Positions 21,777 to 33,416 of a stretch of 64,000 nucleotides of DNA are shown here, in pieces. A program made the translations under genes and the position numbers. This stretch comes from Corylus avellana. Taxonomy: Eukaryota > Streptophyta > Magnoliopsida > Fagales > Betulaceae. The number at the start of each line of letters is the position of its first letter. Position 1 is the first letter of the stretch. Below the pieces are notes generated by a model. It was not told the DNA's origin. It ran no database searches and saw nothing but the letters and a program-made list of their open reading frames with translations. The stretch is from assembly GCF_901000735.1 (NCBI RefSeq), contig NC_081546.1, forward strand, positions 16,367,220-16,431,219. Reading direction: 5' to 3'.

Positions 21777-24700
21777 TTACTTGAGAAAAGTACAAGCAAG
21801 AAATAAGAAGAAATATACTACAAGAGAAGTTAGGAGTTCTAGCGTCCAAGTTGGGTGTAATAGCATTGCTGGAATATTGGGGACCAGGAGAGAACCACAT
21901 ATCCAGCCGCTCACAAGAGCACCAAGTCTGTGATGAAGCAAACAAACATGTAACTAAAAGAACATGAAACAGAAAATGGATTGAAAATTTCTACTTTTGT
22001 CAGGTTTTGGATGTAAACATACCCGATAATGGAAGCCCTGGCCAAGCTCTTTGTTTTCTCATTGAGGAAATATATGCAAGCTGCCAAAGAAACTGCAACC
22101 TGCATCGAAAGATCTTCTCTTTACTTCATCTATATAGTGCTTAGGGAGAGGAGAGGAGAAGAGAAGGCTATAAGAATGTATAAACATTCAGAAGCATAAA
22201 TGCTGAATAATGATGGGAAAATATCACCCTGGTGCAATGGTGAGGAGTGGGAAGGTTTTAGGTTTCAATTCTCACTCCTCACCATGACAAAGTGTACAAG
22301 AATATCTCAAGTCAAACAATAAAAACAATGGCTGAAGAAAATTGACTAAAATAATAGAATCACAAGCGAGAGAAGACATTTTTTATTGAGTTCAGAAATG
22401 TTTATCGGAACACCTCAAGGTCTATCTCAACAAAGCCACGCTACAGAAGGAACCTGCCATACATTCAAACCATGTTGGCTCATGACATAAAGGCACATTA
22501 TATTCCTAAAAGTTATCATCATGTTACTGTTCACAGTACCAGACAGGTCCTCCTTTTTTAACTCGTTATTGCTTAATGTCATTCCAAATCCTCATAACTT
22601 TTAACTAACCTTTGTTATCAAAGATAGCTAAAATCTAAATCCTTTAAAGAATTTATTCTTGTTTATCGGAAACACTATTTTTAAATAAAAGCGACACTAC
22701 ATCATCCAATTCTTGATTTTCGAAATAGGTTTTATGCATACTAATTCTTAAAAGATATGGTTCTCTGCCTAAGGATCAGTTCCATTGCAGATGGCCCAGC
22801 AAGGTGGCTGCCCAAGATCCTACCCATTTGTTCAGAATGACTGGTCTTTTTTTCTTTTCTTTTTTTTAAATTCCTTAAAGAAAAAAGAAAAGAAAAGAAC
22901 AATTTACTAACACTCCTTTATATCAGGAAATTGTCATCATAATGATGCGAGTTCAGCATCCATTAACCCCCTTTACTACCATTTTCTTTTCCAATTTTCA
23001 ACAACTTGCAACAACAATTGATTGCAAGAAATCAGACCAGCAGTTACTAGATACTCCACATTTTAGAAGGGAGGCTTATTTGGACAAGATTCTTGATCAC
23101 AGAGAACAAGCAAGTTAAAATTAGGCTCCAAGTCATAGAACTGGATAAAATTGGAAGGACAATGATGCCTCGTTCTTATAAGATGCCAAGATAAAGAATA
23201 TTTAACAAACCTGGAAAGCAGGTCCACCATCAGCAGAATTCATGATACTCCAGCCACCCATAAACGCAAAGAGGAACAATCTTCTAAAAATAACATCAGT
23301 TGGAGGAAGTTCCACAAAATCCAGCAAGCTCTTAACCCAAGGTGGAGATTCTTCCACTTTCTTCTTCAACTTGCTTTTCAAATTAATTTTTGTTTTCTTC
23401 CTGTGTTGGAAGCTAGCCATCAGTATTTTCTCAAATGCAGCTTCTATTGATTCCTCACTTTTCTCATGGCCAGTATATTGTTGCAAGAGGAAATTGCGTG
23501 ATCCCCAAATTTCTTCCTCAGAGGCATCGTGGCTAACACCAAGGCGTTTATAAGGATCCCACACTCTTAATCGAGGAAATTTCTGGACATTACCTATGGA
23601 AAGAATATAAATATTTTGTAAGGATATATCTGACTAAGGGGTATAAATTTCAATGCAAAACAATCAATGATTCACACCATCTATTAAACAAGCCTGAGTA
23701 AGGACAATTTTTAGTATGATTCTTTTGAGCATACAAAGGTGCAAACTCATCCATTCCAACAAGAAATGAAAGAGAATTTAAATGCAGGAAACAAAGTTGA
23801 ATAATAAGAGTATCATATACTCTTAATTGATAAGAAAGGAACTCTCAAGTGAATTACACCACATTTTTGGTTATACGGTAGGTTTCCAGTCAACATAATA
23901 AATCATGTATTCCCTACCCAGACCATTCTCCATGATTGGGATACATTTAACAGACTAGCTGAGGCAACAAAACCTTTTAGAAGATAAGATTCGAACTTTT
24001 TCTTAACACATAAGGTTTGTTGAAGGACAGAACTATAATACTGGCTCTGAATATCTCACCTTAGCTTCCCATTGCTGCCCTTTTCTTAGAGCCTTACCAA
24101 TTACCATTACTTCCAACCCTAAATAGTGGAAGTGAAACTGATATACTCAATTCAAGCTGAACATTTCAGAATGAAATGCAATCGATAAACAGAATAGTAA
24201 CCCAAAATTCATTTTTTTGTGACTAATCAGCAGGAAAGTACACAATCACTTGTATGATTATTAGGAAAACCCCACATCAAATATCATCCTCCCCTACAAT
24301 CACAAAACTATAAATGTATCAACTTGCAAGATAATTCCTAGTCTCAAAGACCCGAACTTTTTTTGGAAGAACTTGCACTCAAAATTATTTTCCATCGGAA
24401 CACATAGCGTTTACTACATTCTTCTTATATCTATTTTCATGGAAATACAAACAAAAATAAAATAAAATCCCTACAGCTCATTTTTTACAGATAAACCCAA
24501 TACAGAATTAAAGTCACGTTAACATCAAACAAAAACTAATTAGAAAAAGGGGGAGGGGGAAGGGGGAATACCTTCATACGGTGCATCCAAAGCACATTTG
24601 GGGCTTCTAAAAGTGATGCCACACATTTTCGGGTTCTTCGCATTTCTACAGAAGAAACTACAAAACCCACAAAACAAAAGCATAATAACAATATAAAATT

Positions 24701-24903
24701 AAAATTGTAGAAATTGATTCAAAATAAATAAACTTAAATGTATCAATTGAATTACCAAAAGAGAAATTTTCAGAAAAATGAAATTTGAGATTCAATTAGA
24801 CTTTCCCATTTAGAGATAAAAATAAAAAAGAAGAGACTCACGGTTTTCTGGGAAGGAAATGAGTGGAGAGCGTAGTAGCCTCGGAGAGCAAGAGGGACGC
24901 CAT
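21777..24903 (-). CDS. CPP1: CPP1-like chloroplast DnaJ-like chaperone (chaperone-like protein of POR1), five exons
   Basis: CPP1 (CDF1 in Arabidopsis) is a chloroplast membrane J-like protein that protects protochlorophyllide oxidoreductase. Minus-strand exons: 24842-24903, 24572-24645, 23211-23593, 22023-22099, 21777-21927; phases close to give 248 aa. Residues 1 to about 45 are Ser/Thr/Leu-rich and basic, like a chloroplast transit peptide. Residues about 58-115 form a J-like domain ([18 protein letters not shown]) without the HPD motif, as known for CPP1. It is followed by a Lys-rich segment ([20 protein letters not shown]) and about four hydrophobic membrane segments from residue 150 to the end (GGPAFQ, LEKTK-type loop, [17 protein letters not shown]). 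I see no disruption. A telo-box AAACCCTAA lies at 24935-24943 just upstream of the ATG. Confidence 0.93.
22237..22285 (+). repeat. Hairpin / tRNA-like foldback in CPP1 intron 3
   Basis: Two 17-nt arms (22237-22253 and 22269-22285) pair with one mismatch around a 15-nt loop. The segment also has box-A-like TGGTGCAATGG (22230-22240) and box-B-like GGTTTCAATTC (22261-22271), so it may be a SINE remnant. Confidence 0.45.
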
Positions 24904-25371
24904 GTTCGGTGGATCGGATCAACTGTGTTGAGAGAAACCCTAATTTGAGGACACCATGCTGAACAGTGAATAAAATCAGATCAAGAAACATAACTAATGC
25001 TCCGTTTGGCTGCCCAGAAATCTTCAAACTTTACATAATTTCACAATTCAACAGAACAAGCGCCAGAATCCAAACTAGACTAATTCAACTATATAGCAGC
25101 TAACACTTTCTTCTATTTCTATTTCCCTTAGTTTTCTCGCCAACTAAACAGAAAATGAAACTTTCAAAGCCAAAAAAAACATATATAAAACATGTAGAGA
25201 CCTGCAGCGACGTACACGTGGAGAAGTTGATGCATATCTAGTCAAGATTTCAGTGGCAAATTAATTAAGCAGAGTCGGGATCAAATTAATTTTGGCCAAG
25301 GTTTTTCCCAAATTTCTCTAACCCTAAAACCCCAAAAGCCCAAAGTAATTAGATCTCAGAGAAAAACTTAC

Positions 25372-25560
25372 ATGAAAATGGTCACCAAGGCAGAGAGAAC
25401 GACGAACGGAGGTAGAGAATGCGGAGCCGCCGAGAGGAGAGGAAGACGAGAGAGTGAGTGAGAGGAGGAGAGGCCGGAGAGAGAATGAGCGGATGGGCTA
25501 GAGGGCGTCGAGAAAAAGAGACAACTGTAAGATTAGGCTGAAACAAAACATGTTGAAAGC
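25372..25560 (-). promoter_or_regulatory. Probable CPP1 5'UTR exon and promoter-proximal region
   Basis: On the minus strand this is a C/T-rich leader (CTCTCTCCGGCCTCTCC type) that ends in a good donor, CAT|GTAAGTTTTT at 25371-25370. A 5'UTR intron would then run to just upstream of the ATG exon. TGACGTCGTTTCG-like sequence (about 25565-25580) lies at its upstream edge. Exon borders are inferred, not proven. Confidence 0.5.
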
Positions 25561-25701
25561 CTAAGACGAAACGACGTCATTTCAATTCATTTTATATATA
25601 TATATATATGGGCGACCACTTTTAGCGATTAATGGTCGGTTGTTATTCTGGTTACCGGTTATAAAATTAAAAATTATATTTTTAGAGGTATGTTACGGTG
25701 C

Positions 25702-26110
25702 GAAAGCATTCTCAATGGATGAGCCATATTCTTATGTAAAACAGCTTTTCAAAACTTACTTTTATTTAGTTTAGTTAAGCCATTTTTATATGTCTCTACA
25801 TCCGATTAATTATATTTCTATCTATTCTATTAAAATATTATAAAAAGCAATAAAAGTTTTGGGAAAAAGAGAACATGTAGAGAAAAAGTAGGAAAATATT
25901 TGAGAAAAAGAGAAAATAGGTGAGAGAAACAATGAAAAATAATATAGCTCCCTTGAAAAGTGCTGCTACATTTAGCTTTTTTTAAAAACTTTTCCAATCA
26001 AATATCTATTTTACATTTTCTTTTGGCTAATCCAATGTAGGGGTTTTTTTAAACATTTGAAAAGTCATTTTAGATAAAAGTAACATTTAGCTCTTCTATT
26101 GGAAATGCTC
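25702..26110. mobile_element. MITE 1, PIF/Harbinger (Tourist)-like
   Basis: Ends AAGCATTCTCAATGG and (inverted) TATTGGAAATGCTC, followed by TAA. About 409 bp, non-coding and AT-rich. It is homologous along its length to MITE 2. The left TAA duplication is not intact. Confidence 0.7.
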
Positions 26111-26137
26111 TAACACTGTAATATAAAAATAATGTAA

Positions 26138-26570
26138 GAGCATTCATAATGGAGAAGCCAAATTTTTATGTAAAATAGCTTTTCAAAACTAATTTTTATT
26201 TAGTTTAGCTAATGAATTTTTAAATGCCTCTACATCCTATTAGTTATCTTTCTATCTATTCTATTAAAATATTTTTTTATTAATTTAATTCAAAAAACCA
26301 TTTCAAAAAAAAAACCAATCACCCCTTAAAAGTGGGAAAAGATTTGAAAAAAGAAAAACATTCTAGAGAAACAATAAAAACTAAAATAGTTCTCTTGAAA
26401 AGTACTGCTACATTTATTTTATTTTATTTTTTAGCTTTTCCAATCAAATATCCTTTTCGTTTTTTTTTTTTTTTTTTTTTTTGGCTAATCCAATGTAAGG
26501 GTTTTTTTTTACAAATTTGAATAGCCACTTTAGATAAAAGCAACATTTGGATCTTCCATTGTAAATGTTC
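26138..26570. mobile_element. MITE 2, PIF/Harbinger (Tourist)-like
   Basis: Terminal inverted repeats GAGCATTCATAATGG and GAACATTTACAATGG are flanked by TAA at 26135-26137 and 26571-26573, the 3-bp target duplication of this superfamily. It contains a long T-run near 26461-26482. Confidence 0.82.
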
Positions 26571-26573
26571 TAA

Positions 26574-26942
26574 GAGCACTAGCAGTAGCTTCCCAACTAT
26601 TTTCCCTCAATTTAGGGAATAAAACTACTTTTTGATTTCCTATAAAAAAAAAACACTTCACAGTAGATTTTTTTTTTTTTATATATATATATATGAATTA
26701 AATACTATTTCTTTTTATCATTGAAACCAATGAGAATGGAGAGAAGAGAGAGAATCAATTTTTTATAATTTAATAATTCATTGGGCATCAGTGTTTTGCA
26801 ATGCATTGGGAAACACTGTAGATTGCCTTTAATATTTGTTATATTTAGGGCTTCTGATGTGAGTGTTTTTTTGTAATTTTTTTGATATTTTTCCTAAACA
26901 TAGGAAAGAAAATTGACTATAGGGAGCTTGCTGCTAATGCTC
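26574..26942. mobile_element. MITE 3, PIF/Harbinger (Tourist)-like, different subfamily
   Basis: Inverted ends GAGCACTAGCAGTAGCTTCCC and GAGCATTAGCAGCAAGCTCCC with TAA on both sides (26571-26573 shared with MITE 2; 26943-26945). 369 bp, non-coding. Confidence 0.82.
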
Positions 26943-26945
26943 TAA

Positions 26946-27299
26946 TGCCCACATTTGGCTCATATTTATTAACTTGTTTGATGGGGAGAGAGGATTAAAA
27001 TTCAAATTTCAAATTTGAATCTTTCCTTTCATGTGATCATTCATCTGCTACGTCACTAAAAATTGGTAAAAAATGAATATTATATTGCACTGAAGCATTT
27101 CTCATATTTTTAATTGTAAAAATAACAACAGCTAAAAAAAATGACGTTTGAGACAATGTATTGCACCAAATTCATATTTTAATCTAAATTTTATAAAACT
27201 TTTCTAAAGTTTCACTATTTGGACACTAAGCTTCCTAAAGTTTAAAAACACTATCCAACTTTTAATTAAAATTTCCCTTGCATAGTATTATTCGTGAAA
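26946..27299. other. Intergenic DNA
   Basis: AT-rich; nothing recognised. Confidence 0.3.
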
Positions 27300-27648
27300 G
27301 AAGCTTCATGTCAGTTGTAACTGTGGGAATGGTTAAGTGGGAAAGTAGCCTTGGGGTTTCAAGTACCTTTTGTGTGATCAAATTCCAAAAAAAAAAAAAA
27401 AAAAAAAAAAATTTAAAGTGTTTAAGTATATTGTAAGATATGGGTTTAAATTTCGTAATGAGAATATCTAGTGTAAATTACTTTGATTTTTATTAATGTG
27501 TTGGTGAGATTAAGTATGGCTATGGCTCAGTTGAACTTGAAGAAGTACCTGCAATTCTCATCATCTAGACTCCTCTTATACAACTCCTAGGGAGTAAGTG
27601 CTACTATGCTTGCGAACAGGTAGAATAGTTTATAGTTGGTTTCCCTCA

Positions 27649-27688
<40 letters not shown>

Positions 27689-27772
27689 ATCCAGTTACTT
27701 TACTGGCCAGAAAAATGCTTTCTTTCAATTCATTTTTTTTTCTTCATAAATTTACTACAAGGTATCTTTCAC
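27300..27772 (+). repeat. SINE-like dispersed repeat, copy 2
   Basis: Second copy of the repeat at 19702. Box-A-like TGGTTAAGTGG (about 27330) matches the pol III consensus better than in copy 1. It is expanded by an A-run (27387-27410) and a long T-run (27652-27680). It ends about 15 bp before a CACTA-type terminus. Confidence 0.5.
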
Positions 27773-27787
27773 ACGTGCCCTCACCCT

Positions 27788-27830
27788 CACTACAAAAAAT
27801 CTACTCATTAGGGGCGACTTATTAGGGGCG
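27788..27830 (+). mobile_element. CACTA-type (En/Spm) left terminus
   Basis: CACTACAAAAAATCTACTCA at 27788 is a typical plant CACTA terminal sequence. It is followed by subterminal GGGGCGAC and TTAGCGTC motifs that then grow into module a of the array. No matching 3-bp target duplication with the right end at 58897 is seen (CCT versus ATT). Confidence 0.65.
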
Positions 27831-30800
27831 ACTGCATAGTAACACAAATGCTCACATATTAGCGTCAACTTTTAAGAGTCGATGCTAATGTGTAGGCATT
27901 AGCGTCCACATTTCAGTGAACGCTAATAGTTGACCCAAAAGATAAGTATTAGCGTCAGCTTTCCAGTGGACGCTACTACCTCGTCGCTAACATACTAACG
28001 GGGAATTATATTAAAGGCAGGAAAATTATTAGCGGCGACAGTATAACTATTAATGTCAATATTTGTCGAGGCTAATAGTTTAGTATCAGCGTCCACTCTT
28101 AGTGGATGCTACTAGTCCTACATAAAATAAAAAATAAAAAAAATTATTTGTCCTCAATCATAGTGGACACTAATAATGGAGCATTAGCGAAGCACTTGTA
28201 CAAAAATAAAAAATAAAAAACAAATTAAACTAAAAGATCAACTGTGTCTTTTAGTGGATGCTGATGATATATCATTAGCGTCCACTATGACAGTGGACGC
28301 TAATAATAGAGCATTAGAGTGGACGCTAAAGCACTTGTACAAAAATAAAACAATAAAAAACAAATTAAACTAAAAGCTTAACAGCGTCCACCAAAAGTGC
28401 ACGCTGATAATATATCATTAGCGTCCACTATGACATTGGACGCTAAAAATGGAGCATTAGCATCCACTAAAGTGGACGCTAAAGCACTTGAACCAAAAAA
28501 AATAAAATTAAAAATAATTTAAACTAAAAGCTCAACAACGTCCACTATGACAGTGGACGCTAATAATGGAGCATTAACGTCCACCAAAAACACTTGTACA
28601 AAATTAAAAAAATAAAAAACAATTTAAACTAAATGCTCAACAACGTCGATACATAACGGACGCTAATGAAGGATCATTAGCGTCCAATTTAGTGGACGCT
28701 AATGGACTTGTAGAAAAAAAAAAAAAAAAACAAAAAAACAAATAAAACTATAAGATTAACAGCGTCCACACATAGTGGACGCTAATGATATATTAATAGC
28801 ATCCACTCCTAAAGTGGACGCTGAAGACAAATCATTAGCGTCTAATTTAGTAGACGCTAATGGTCTTGTAAAAAAAAATTAAAAAAATTTAAAAAAAAAA
28901 AACAAAACAAAACAAAAAAACAAATAAAACTATAAGATTAACAGTGTCCACACAGAATGGACGCTGATGATATATCAATAGCATCCATTCCTAAAGTGGA
29001 TGCTAAAGATTAGCGTCCAATTTAGTGGACGCTAATGGTATTATTGAAGTTTTCTATTTCTTATTCTTATTTAAATGTTTGATTGAACAACCGATTGATC
29101 TTGGTGAATTAGTTCGATTGATCGTGATAGGATCAAATGATCGATTGATCGTGATAGGATCAAATGATCGATTGAACATCCGATCGATCCAAATGAATTA
29201 GTTCGATTGATCGTGATAGAATCAAATTTTTGATCAAACATTCGATCGATCATAGTAAATTAGTTTGATTGATCACGAAAACAAATTCTCCTATTAAATT
29301 AAAACACTTAGAAAAGTTAATTTTGTTTCTATATTATTAATAAAGTTTTCTATTTCTTATTTCTTTTTTAAATGTTTGATCGAACAAATGACCGATCCAA
29401 CATCCGATTGATCTAGGTGAATTAGTTCGATTGATCGTGATATAATCAAATGATCGATCAAACATCCAATCGATCCTAATAAATTAGTTCAACTGATCGT
29501 GATAGGATCAAATGCATCGAACATCCAATAAATCCTGGTGAATTAGTTCGATTGATCGTGATAGGAACAAATGATAAATCGAACATTTGATCGATCCTAA
29601 AGAATTAGTTCGATTGATCGTGATAGGACCAAATGATCGATCAAACATCCGATCGATCCAAGTGAATTAGTTCGATTCATCGTGATATGATCAAATGATC
29701 GATCAAACATCCAATCAATCCTAATGAATTAGTCTGATTGATCGTGATGGGATCAAATGTTCGATCAAACATGCGATCGATCTAGGTGAATTAGTTCGAT
29801 TGATCGTGATAGGAACAAATGTTCGATCAAACATCTCATCGATCCTAATGAATTAGTTCGATTGATCGTGATAGAATCAAATGTCCAATCGATCCTACTC
29901 AATTAATTCGATTGATCGTGATAGGATCAAATTATCAATTAAACATCCGATCGATCCTACTGAATTAATTTGATTGATCGTGACATGAATAAATGATCGA
30001 TCAAACATCTGATCGCTCCTAATGAATTAGTTTGATTGATCGTGATATGATTAAATGATCGATCAAATATCCGATCGCTCCTAATGAATTAATTAAATTG
30101 AGCGTGATAGCATTAAATGATCGATCAAACATCCGATCGATCTAGGTGAATTAGTTCGATTGATCATGATAAGATCAAATGGTTGGTCAAACATCCAATC
30201 GATCCTGGTGAATTAGTTCAATTGATCGTGATAGGATCAAATGATCAATTAAACATCCGATCGATCCTAGCGAATTAGTTCGATTAATCGTGATAGGATT
30301 AATTGTTCAATCAAACATCCGATCGATCCTAATGAATTAGTTCGATTGATCGTGATATGATCAATTGATAGATCAAATTGGATACAATTGAAGGTTCAAT
30401 CGAACATTCAATTGAACTGTAAGCTTTTTATATTATCTTATTGCCTTAGTTATATTGATCTTATATTATCTTTGGATTTTGTATTATTTTATAATTAATT
30501 ATAAGATAAATATAAACTTAATGATCTTTATCATAAAAGTTTATTAAACGGAAATTTTTAGTTAATATTATAATAACAAAAACATATTACAAGAGAAAAA
30601 TTATAAATAAATAAATAAATAAAAATTAAAAAATTTTAAGTATAATTTTTTTTTTTTTTTTTAAAAAAAAAATCCCAAACAGTGGTGACATATTGGGTCG
30701 CCGCTATTTGAGCTCATTAACGACGACCGTAGTTGCCGCTATTGAGTGCGCAAAATAAATTAGCCCCATCTATTGGTGCAGTTTCTGAAATTTTCAAACC

Positions 30801-31410
30801 ATATTTTTTGACCAAAATCCCACTTCCCTCATCACTCTCTCACTCTCTCTATCTCTCTCTCTCTCTCTCTCACTCACTCCGGTGCACGTTTCTCTTTCTC
30901 TGGCAGCTCTCTTTCTGGCACACCTCTCTCTCTTTGGTGCACTCAACTCTCTCCGGCACACTTAACTCTCTGTGGTAGCTCTCTCTCCGGCGTACCTCTC
31001 TCTAGTATGAACCATGATTTGGTTCCTTGTTAATATACTTTCTGGTAGCTAGTTAGTGTTTTAATTTTTCGAGATTTGATTGGAGAGTGTTGAATCCATA
31101 AAGCTACGTTCCCTTTGTTATTAGTGGAGATATTGAAAAAAAAAGGAAAGAACAAACAATTTTTTAGATGTCGAATAAATGTAGAAAAAATAAGAAGAGA
31201 ATGGAAAGTTTTGAGTATTTGATTTTGATGCCCAAGTGCTATGTCGGATTTTGATGCCCAAGTGCTCCAGCTTCCGGGGAGAGGGGGTACGGGGTTCTTA
31301 ATTTGGGTTTCGGTTTCATGAGTTACGATTAATTTTAGAATAGAGGCAGATCTGCAATTTTTTACTAAGTCATTCAAATTAAGGGCATTTTGATCATTGA
31401 GTCAAGTCTA
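27788..31410 (+). repeat. Macrosatellite unit 1 (modules a-b-c-d-e)
   Basis: a 27788-29040: hairpins of the TTAGCGTCCACT / AGTGGACGCTAA type separated by A-rich spacers. b 29070-30385: about 21 tandem copies of a 62-bp repeat that contains GAATTAGTTCGATTGATCGT. c 30386-30660: AT-rich. d 30661-31010: starts with GTGGCGAC/GCGGCGAC-like motifs, then a CT-rich block. e 31011-31410: block that ends GAGTCAAGTCTATAACTCC. The a and b modules are longer here than in later units. Confidence 0.8.
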
Positions 31411-32119
31411 TAACTCCTATAAAAAAAATTAATTGTCCTCAATAACGTCCACTATGACAGTGGACGATAATAATTGAGCATTAGCGTCCAGTTTAAAGCA
31501 CTTGTACAAAAATTAAAAACAATTTAAACTAAAAGTTCAACAATGTCGATATATAACGGACGCTAATGATGGATCATTAGCATCCACTTTTATTGTGGAC
31601 GCTGAAGACATGTCCTTAGCGTCAAATTTAGTGGACGCTAATAATCTTGTAGAAAAAAAAAAAAAAAAAAAAAACAAATAAAACTACAAGATTAACAATG
31701 TCCACACAGAATGGACGCTGATGATATATCAATAGCGTCCACTCCTAAAGTGGACGTTGAAGACATATCATTAGCATCCAATTTAGTGGGTGCTAATGGT
31801 CTTGTAAAAAAATAAAAAAACAAATAAAACTACAAGATGACCTATCATATCATTAGCATCCAATTTAGTGGATGCTAAAGGTATTATTGAATTTTTCTAT
31901 TTCTTATTCTTATTTAAATGTTTGATCGAACAACCGATCGATCTTGGTAAATTAGTTCGATTGATTGTAATAGGATCAAATAATTGATTGAACATCCGAT
32001 CGATCCAAATGAATTAGTTATATTAATCGTGATATGATCAAATTTTCGATCAAATATTCGATCGATCATAGTAAATTAGTTTGATTGATCGCGAAAACAA
32101 ATTCTCCTATTAAATTAAA

Positions 32120-32745
32120 GGGAAATTATATCTAAAATCCTTAGGTAAACGCGCCTTTATTAAAAACTCCCTGGGTTTTTTTTTTTTTTTTTTTTTTCGA
32201 AAATTTAGTCCGGTAATACCTTTAAACTACTGTAAACCTTTTATACCACCAAAGACTTTTTTGGTAACTCGCCAGTTATTTGAATGAAACCAACTCCGCA
32301 AGTTTCAATTTTAAGTCCACCTGGCGGAATTTTTTGTATCCTACTTGTTCACATTGGATGAGGAAACCCAATCGCTTTTGGACCATCCAAAACGGAGCGG
32401 ATATATAACTTTGATATTTTGAAAACCCTCAAGTTCTATACTGACCATACCTGACAAGCAGCACGTAACCACCGACATCAGCTGTACCCATTTCCAGCTA
32501 GACGCCACCGTACTCTGGCATCCCAATCGGCTAGAATGACACCGGAGAGATCTTTCGCAATTCCACCGGGCGCATGTGTATTCAATCGCTTTGACCAACA
32601 ACGCCATTTTTCCAAAATGCTCACATTCAATATATTTTTAACGTAACTGTATGGGGTTTCTCGGATCGAAGGTAGCCCTGGAAATCTCTTCGGTTTGTTG
32701 ATTGACCTAAAATGGTGCCTTAATAGTTGTTATGTTAAAAAATTT
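32120..32745 (+). repeat. MULE left terminal inverted repeat A (diverged)
   Basis: Matches the inverted complement of the right end over about 620 bp, with clear divergence and indels. Shared landmarks include GTCCACCT, GTATCCTAC, TGGACCATCCAAAACG, AAAACCCTCAAG and TTGTTGATTGAC. Confidence 0.75.
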
Positions 32746-32746
32746 A

Positions 32747-33316
32747 TTTTCAACTCCGCAAGTGCACGCACCGATTGTAGTTTAATGACTGTGCGCGCGG
32801 TAACGATCCTTACTTAGAATTGTATTTTTGAAAGAGCAATTTATATCTAAACTAATTAAATCCTAATCTAGTTCCAAAAGGGTTTTGATTTTTTAGTTTT
32901 GAAAATTAAAGGATAAACATAAACTAAATAAAATAAGTAAATCTAAGGATAAAGGTACTAAGGTTTGGGAATTCACACTCACCAAATTATAACAACATAC
33001 TTTATGTTCATCAATATTAATCCGAAGTTCTCACAAATTAAATCATAGATATGTTTTACTATGCTTCAAAGAATTAATCAAAATCATCCTATGTATCCAT
33101 TCATTGACCAAATCACAAAAGGAATCCAAATTCAATTGAAACACCAGATGTATCCGTAGAACAAATCACAAGGGATATCCAATTTTTATGAGTTAAAAGC
33201 TAAGCAATCAATCATATGAAATTATCTCAAATCATCACATGTATCCTTGAATCACAAGAGATATCCAAGAATCACTCCATACAATTGATTAAAAGTAAAA
33301 TAATTGAAATATAAAA
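32747..33316 (-). repeat. LTR-like fragment next to the assembly gap
   Basis: Begins CAACTCCGCAAGTGCACGCA, whose complement resembles the CGTGCACTTGC end of the Athila-like LTR at 12640-12660. It contains a repeated ATCACAAG(A/G)GATATCCAA motif. Probably part of an LTR inserted in the MULE; the rest would lie in the gap. Confidence 0.35.
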
Positions 33317-33416
33317 NNNNNNNNNNNNNNNNNNNNNNNNNNNNNNNNNNNNNNNNNNNNNNNNNNNNNNNNNNNNNNNNNNNNNNNNNNNNNNNNNNNN
33401 NNNNNNNNNNNNNNNN
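33317..33416. other. Assembly gap (100 N)
   Basis: Exactly 100 N, usually a placeholder of unknown size. The first base after it is the first base of a MULE terminus. Confidence 0.95.

Noticed and set aside
28700..28800. Direct and inverted repeats with spacers as a CRISPR-like array
   Set aside because: Eukaryotic nuclear context; the spacers are A-rich homologous repeats, not unique sequences.
29071..29253. Open frames in the GATCGATC arrays (also 51763)
   Set aside because: Pure translation of the 62-bp satellite; period not a multiple of three and stops recur in other units.
30733..30978. Open frames over the CT-rich d modules (also 44596, 47378, 49971, 52503, 59217 and 60804) that look like a repeated Ser/Leu-rich protein family
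   Set aside because: They only translate CT microsatellite and the preceding conserved repeat. Frames and lengths vary between units, there is no codon constraint, and they are part of the macrosatellite.
33317..33416. N run as a biological feature
   Set aside because: Exactly 100 N is a standard assembly placeholder and carries no sequence information.
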